DNA from: CAZYWA01 sp964650975 [NCBI: uncultured bacterium]
GTDB taxonomy: Bacteria > JADJOY01
NCBI GenBank assembly: GCA_964650975.1
Contig: CAZYWA010000018.1
Location: forward strand, 1-29,741
DNA: 29,741 nt
Direction of reading: 5' to 3'
A program made the position numbers and the translations under genes. Shown here in pieces: positions 27,408-29,741 of the stretch. The notes under the pieces were generated by a model, which was given only the letters and a program-made list of their open reading frames with translations, made no database searches and was not told where the DNA came from. Position 1 is the first letter of the stretch; every line of letters starts with the position of its first letter.

Positions 27408-28442
27408 ATGCCGCAGGTGACGAATCGCGTCGCGATCGGGTTCCGGCGCGCGGCGGCCATCGTTGTGGTCGTCGCCACCATCCTCACGGCACCACCCGTC
27501 CGCGCGGCCGATCTCGCCCAGAGCACCGAGGAAGCACGGTTCGAGCAGCATTTCCACGAGCTCCTCTGGCACGACCGGACCGACGAGCTCGACGTCCTCG
27601 CGGCTCAGCTCCGGCGCGACCGAGCGCGCTTCGACGACGGCCGCTGGAAGCTAGCGATCCTCTACTGGACCGTCGGTCGCATCCCCTGGGATGCGGACGA
27701 CACCAAGATCGCCGATGCCCGAGCCCGTCTCGCCGCCTGGCGCGCCAAGCATCCCGACTCTCCGACGCCGCACATCGCCCTCGCCCAGCTGGTGATCGGC
27801 GAGGCCTGGCGAGCTCGCGGACACAAGTTCGCGAACGAGGTGACGGAGGAGCAGTGGCGAGGCTTCCACGAAAAGGTCCACGAAGCGCATCAGCTGCTCG
27901 ATTCGACCAAAGCCGTCGCATCGGCGTGTCCGGGCTGGTACGAGGCGATGCAGATCGTGGCGCTGATGGAGAACTGGAGTCCGGCCCGAACCCAGCAACT
28001 CTTCGACGAGGCGGTCTCGCACGAACCGCTCTATCAGCCGCTCTACTTCAATCGCGAGCAATCGCTGCAGCCCCAATGGGGCGGGAGCCTGCAGCAGATC
28101 GCGGCATTCGCCGAGCGGGCGGCGGAGCTCACCAAGGCCACCGAAGGCCGATCGATGTATGCGCGCGTGCTGTGGGCCGGCGTCCAAGCCGAGGGCACCA
28201 AGCCGCTCGAAGACGGCACCTTCGACTGGCAGAAAATGAAGCAGGGCTTCCGCGATTTGATGGAGCGCTACCCGAAGAGCGATCGCAACCTGCAGGCCTT
28301 CGCGCGCTACGCCTGGGCCGCCAACGACAAGGCCACCGCCGCCGAGATCTTCAAGAAGCTAGGCGACGACTGGTACTCGGACATCTGGGGCAACCGCGAC
28401 CGCTTCGAGTACGCCCGAAAGTGGGCGCTCGACGGGAAGTGA
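27408..28442 (+). CDS. Exported DUF4034-like, TPR-type helical protein
   Basis: 344 residues. The N-terminus is a signal peptide (AAAIVVVVATILTAPPVRA|AD). The mature part is helical and rich in Trp/Tyr. The blocks ARTQQLFDEAVSHEPLYQPL, YFNREQSLQPQWGGSLQQIA and SMYARVLWAGVQAEGTKPL match the repeat order of DUF4034-type proteins, where TPR-like helix pairs count cells or residues of unknown partners. YPKSDRNLQAFARYAWAAND near the C-terminus is a further TPR-like pair. No catalytic motif is visible. The ATG at 27408 has a purine-rich GGCGGGGG upstream. It is 80 bp after the Ig-like gene and ends the operon before two hairpins. Confidence 0.75.
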   Translation: MPQVTNRVAIGFRRAAAIVVVVATILTAPPVRAADLAQSTEEARFEQHFHELLWHDRTDELDVLAAQLRRDRARFDDGRWKLAILYWTVGRIPWDADDTKIADARARLAAWRAKHPDSPTPHIALAQLVIGEAWRARGHKFANEVTEEQWRGFHEKVHEAHQLLDSTKAVASACPGWYEAMQIVALMENWSPARTQQLFDEAVSHEPLYQPLYFNREQSLQPQWGGSLQQIAAFAERAAELTKATEGRSMYARVLWAGVQAEGTKPLEDGTFDWQKMKQGFRDLMERYPKSDRNLQAFARYAWAANDKATAAEIFKKLGDDWYSDIWGNRDRFEYARKWALDGK

Positions 28443-28487
28443 CGCTCCGACGAGATCATGAGCGGGCGTGTCGGCTTGCACTCGGTC

Positions 28488-28505
28488 CGTGTCCACCAGG
28501 ACACG
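28488..28505 (+). terminator. Possible terminator after the DUF4034-like gene
   Basis: CGTGTCC-ACCA-GGACACG, a 7-bp perfect stem with a 4-nt loop, 46 bp past the stop, followed by a pyrimidine-rich GTTGCCTTCTTGCC. The T tract is broken, so strength is uncertain. Confidence 0.4.
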
Positions 28506-28541
28506 CGTTGCCTTCTTGCCTCACGCACACGTTCGATCCGG

Positions 28542-28621
28542 AGACCGCGGAAACGGTCTGATTCTCGGGTGATTGGGTGAGAGGCGCGGGCAGGCCCCCT
28601 CCCGGAGCCGCCCGCCCGCGC
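28542..28621. terminator. Hairpins between convergent genes, possible bidirectional terminator
   Basis: AGACCG/CGGTCT (28542-28559, loop CGGAAA) and GCGCGGGC/GCCCGCGC (28584-28591 with 28614-28621) lie between the DUF4034-like stop and the dynamin-like stop. There is no poly-T on either side. The rest of the 236-bp gap (28443-28678) holds nothing else recognisable. Confidence 0.35.
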
Positions 28622-28678
28622 GAAATCTGCTCCCACTGAGGCGACGTAAAGCAACGCGCGGGCCAACCGGTTGCTATC

Positions 28679-29741
28679 TCACTCGAGCGATAGCCGCAGA
28701 TCCCTCGATCGTGCCCGCAGGCCCTTGATCGCCTCGCGCTCCTTCTCGATCCGCTCGCGGTCGGCCTTGCAGAGGCTGGTGTACGGATCGAGGTTGGCGG
28801 AGATGTCGTCGACCGCGCGGCTCACCGCGCCGGTCAGCTCGAAGCGCAGTGCGTCCTTCAAGGCCTTCGCGAGCGAGTCGATGCGCTTCGAGAGATTGTT
28901 CTTCGCGTCCTTGCGCTTCATGGGGATGACCACGAAGCCCAGTCCCGCGAGCAGCACGCCGAACACGATGCCGCTCACGTCGTGGAGCGCGGCGGTGAAG
29001 AGCGCGATCACGCCGCCGCCCACCAGCTCGACCTGCACGAAGCGCGCGAAGCTGACGCTCGCCGACTCCTGCACCTTCGCGGCCTCGTAGTCGATGTTGA
29101 ACTCCTTCAGGTTTTTCTCGACCGCGGTCTTGAGCGCGAGCCGCACCTCGCGACGCCGGTCGACCCACACGTTGCTCGACTTCCCGACCAGACGCGACTG
29201 CAGCTCGCGCTCGCGGATCTGCTCGTCCACGAACGCGATCGCGTCGTTCCACAGCACCTGGTTCTCGCGCACCAGCTCGCTGATGGTCTCCGAGAGCACC
29301 TCGTCCATCTGCTCGGCGAGATGCTCCTCGCCCAGCACGTGGCGGCGGAACTCGTCCTCGACTCTCTTCCGCGAGAGCTTGTACTTGATCAGGGTCGGCA
29401 GGCGGATCGCTTCGTCGAGGAACTCGTAGCTCTTCACCCGCACGCGCTCGAGCAGCCCGTCGACGCGATCGAGCTGCTTCAGGTGGCGGGAGAGCGTTTC
29501 CTCGCCGCGGCCGCGCACGTTCGCCACCACGTGCTCGAGCCCGCGGGTCTCGGAGCGCAGCGCCTCCTCTTCACGGTCGAGCTCGCCCGAGTACTCGCCG
29601 AGCAGCTCCTCCAGCACGTCGAGCGGGCCCGAGAGCTTGAGCTTCACCTTGTCGCGATTGCCGAGCTTCTCGAACACGAACCCGTCGACCGCCGCGAGCC
29701 CGGACGCCGCCCGCGCGGCCGGATCGCGCACTCCGCCGGGG
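28679..29741 (-). CDS. Dynamin-like GTPase, C-terminal part, cut by window edge
   Basis: The frame stays open to the right edge, so the GTG at 29731 is only an internal codon and the G domain (P-loop and switches) lies outside. About 354 residues are visible. Long charged helices with Leu heptads (about 30-230) contain VDGFVFEKL, LSGPLDVLEELLGEY and LIKYKLSRKRVEDEF. A hydrophobic pair (about 233-270, VELVGGGVIALFTAAL and VSGIVFGVLLAGLGFVVIP) is followed by MKRKDAKNNLSKRIDSL. This stalk, membrane paddle and basic tail is the C-terminal plan of bacterial dynamin-like proteins, which remodel or repair the inner membrane. It converges on the DUF4034-like gene. Confidence 0.8.
   Translation of the reverse strand, partial: PGGVRDPAARAASGLAAVDGFVFEKLGNRDKVKLKLSGPLDVLEELLGEYSGELDREEEALRSETRGLEHVVANVRGRGEETLSRHLKQLDRVDGLLERVRVKSYEFLDEAIRLPTLIKYKLSRKRVEDEFRRHVLGEEHLAEQMDEVLSETISELVRENQVLWNDAIAFVDEQIRERELQSRLVGKSSNVWVDRRREVRLALKTAVEKNLKEFNIDYEAAKVQESASVSFARFVQVELVGGGVIALFTAALHDVSGIVFGVLLAGLGFVVIPMKRKDAKNNLSKRIDSLAKALKDALRFELTGAVSRAVDDISANLDPYTSLCKADRERIEKEREAIKGLRARSRDLRLSLE

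Noticed and set aside
29729-29731. GTG as the true start of the dynamin-like gene
   Set aside because: The frame stays open to the edge and the GTPase domain is missing, so the gene continues outside the window.

Overview
The window is about 29.7 kb of very GC-rich bacterial DNA. It is densely packed, almost every codon ends in G or C, and many genes overlap as ATGA or GTGA. No rRNA, tRNA, CRISPR array, transposase or phage gene is visible. Tandem-fused UvrA, MopE-like metal-binding repeats, many lipoproteins and several orphan-type signalling proteins suggest a free-living Gram-negative from a soil or sediment lineage, perhaps Myxococcota-like or another former deltaproteobacterial group. 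That placement is a guess from gene content, not a proof.

Layout, left to right. (1) 1-3055, plus strand: the end of a serine beta-lactamase-like hydrolase, an MFS transporter and an alpha/beta hydrolase. These converge on a secreted hydrolase lipoprotein (3040-3966, minus). (2) 4153-6499, plus: a clear promoter, an ankyrin-repeat periplasmic protein, and a membrane-anchored carboxypeptidase-regulatory-like protein that is split by a frameshift. (3) 6531-8034, minus: an ArsR regulator, a SRPBCC/AHSA1 protein and a glutathione S-transferase. They lie behind a sigma70-type promoter whose start site overlaps a three-half-site operator. (4) 8135-8650, minus: a VOC/glyoxalase-like protein with its own promoter and flanking direct repeats. 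(5) 8707-14601, minus: a double-length UvrA of 1964 aa with four ABC cassettes, interrupted in frame by two palindrome-rich segments. (6) 14993-18623, minus: a translationally coupled trio of a DUF2959-like lipoprotein, a DUF4097-like protein and a secreted protein with MopE-type repeats. (7) 18699-22803, minus: a tight four-gene signalling operon. It encodes a receiver-GGDEF diguanylate cyclase, a stand-alone ethylene-receptor-type (ETR1-like) copper-binding membrane domain, a PAS histidine kinase and a single-domain response regulator. (8) 23117-24013, minus: a glycosidase-like lipoprotein. (9) 24258-28442, plus: a membrane histidine kinase homologue with a wrecked ATP-binding domain, a quinone oxidoreductase, an Ig-like lipoprotein and a DUF4034-like exported protein. 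(10) 28679 to the right edge, minus: the C-terminal part of a dynamin-like GTPase.

Two signals stand out. The first is a dispersed REP/REPIN-like element, present as three inverted pairs (about 8040-8113, 10801-10874 and 14733-14809). Its unit reads GGAGGG, stem, GTCCCT loop, stem, CC. The loop is invariant while the stem bases change in compensating pairs. One copy sits inside the uvrA coding sequence and is translated as about 25 extra residues. The second is the split ETR1-type sensor operon, where the metal-binding sensing module is a separate small protein encoded 2 nt upstream of a kinase, between that kinase and a c-di-GMP synthase.
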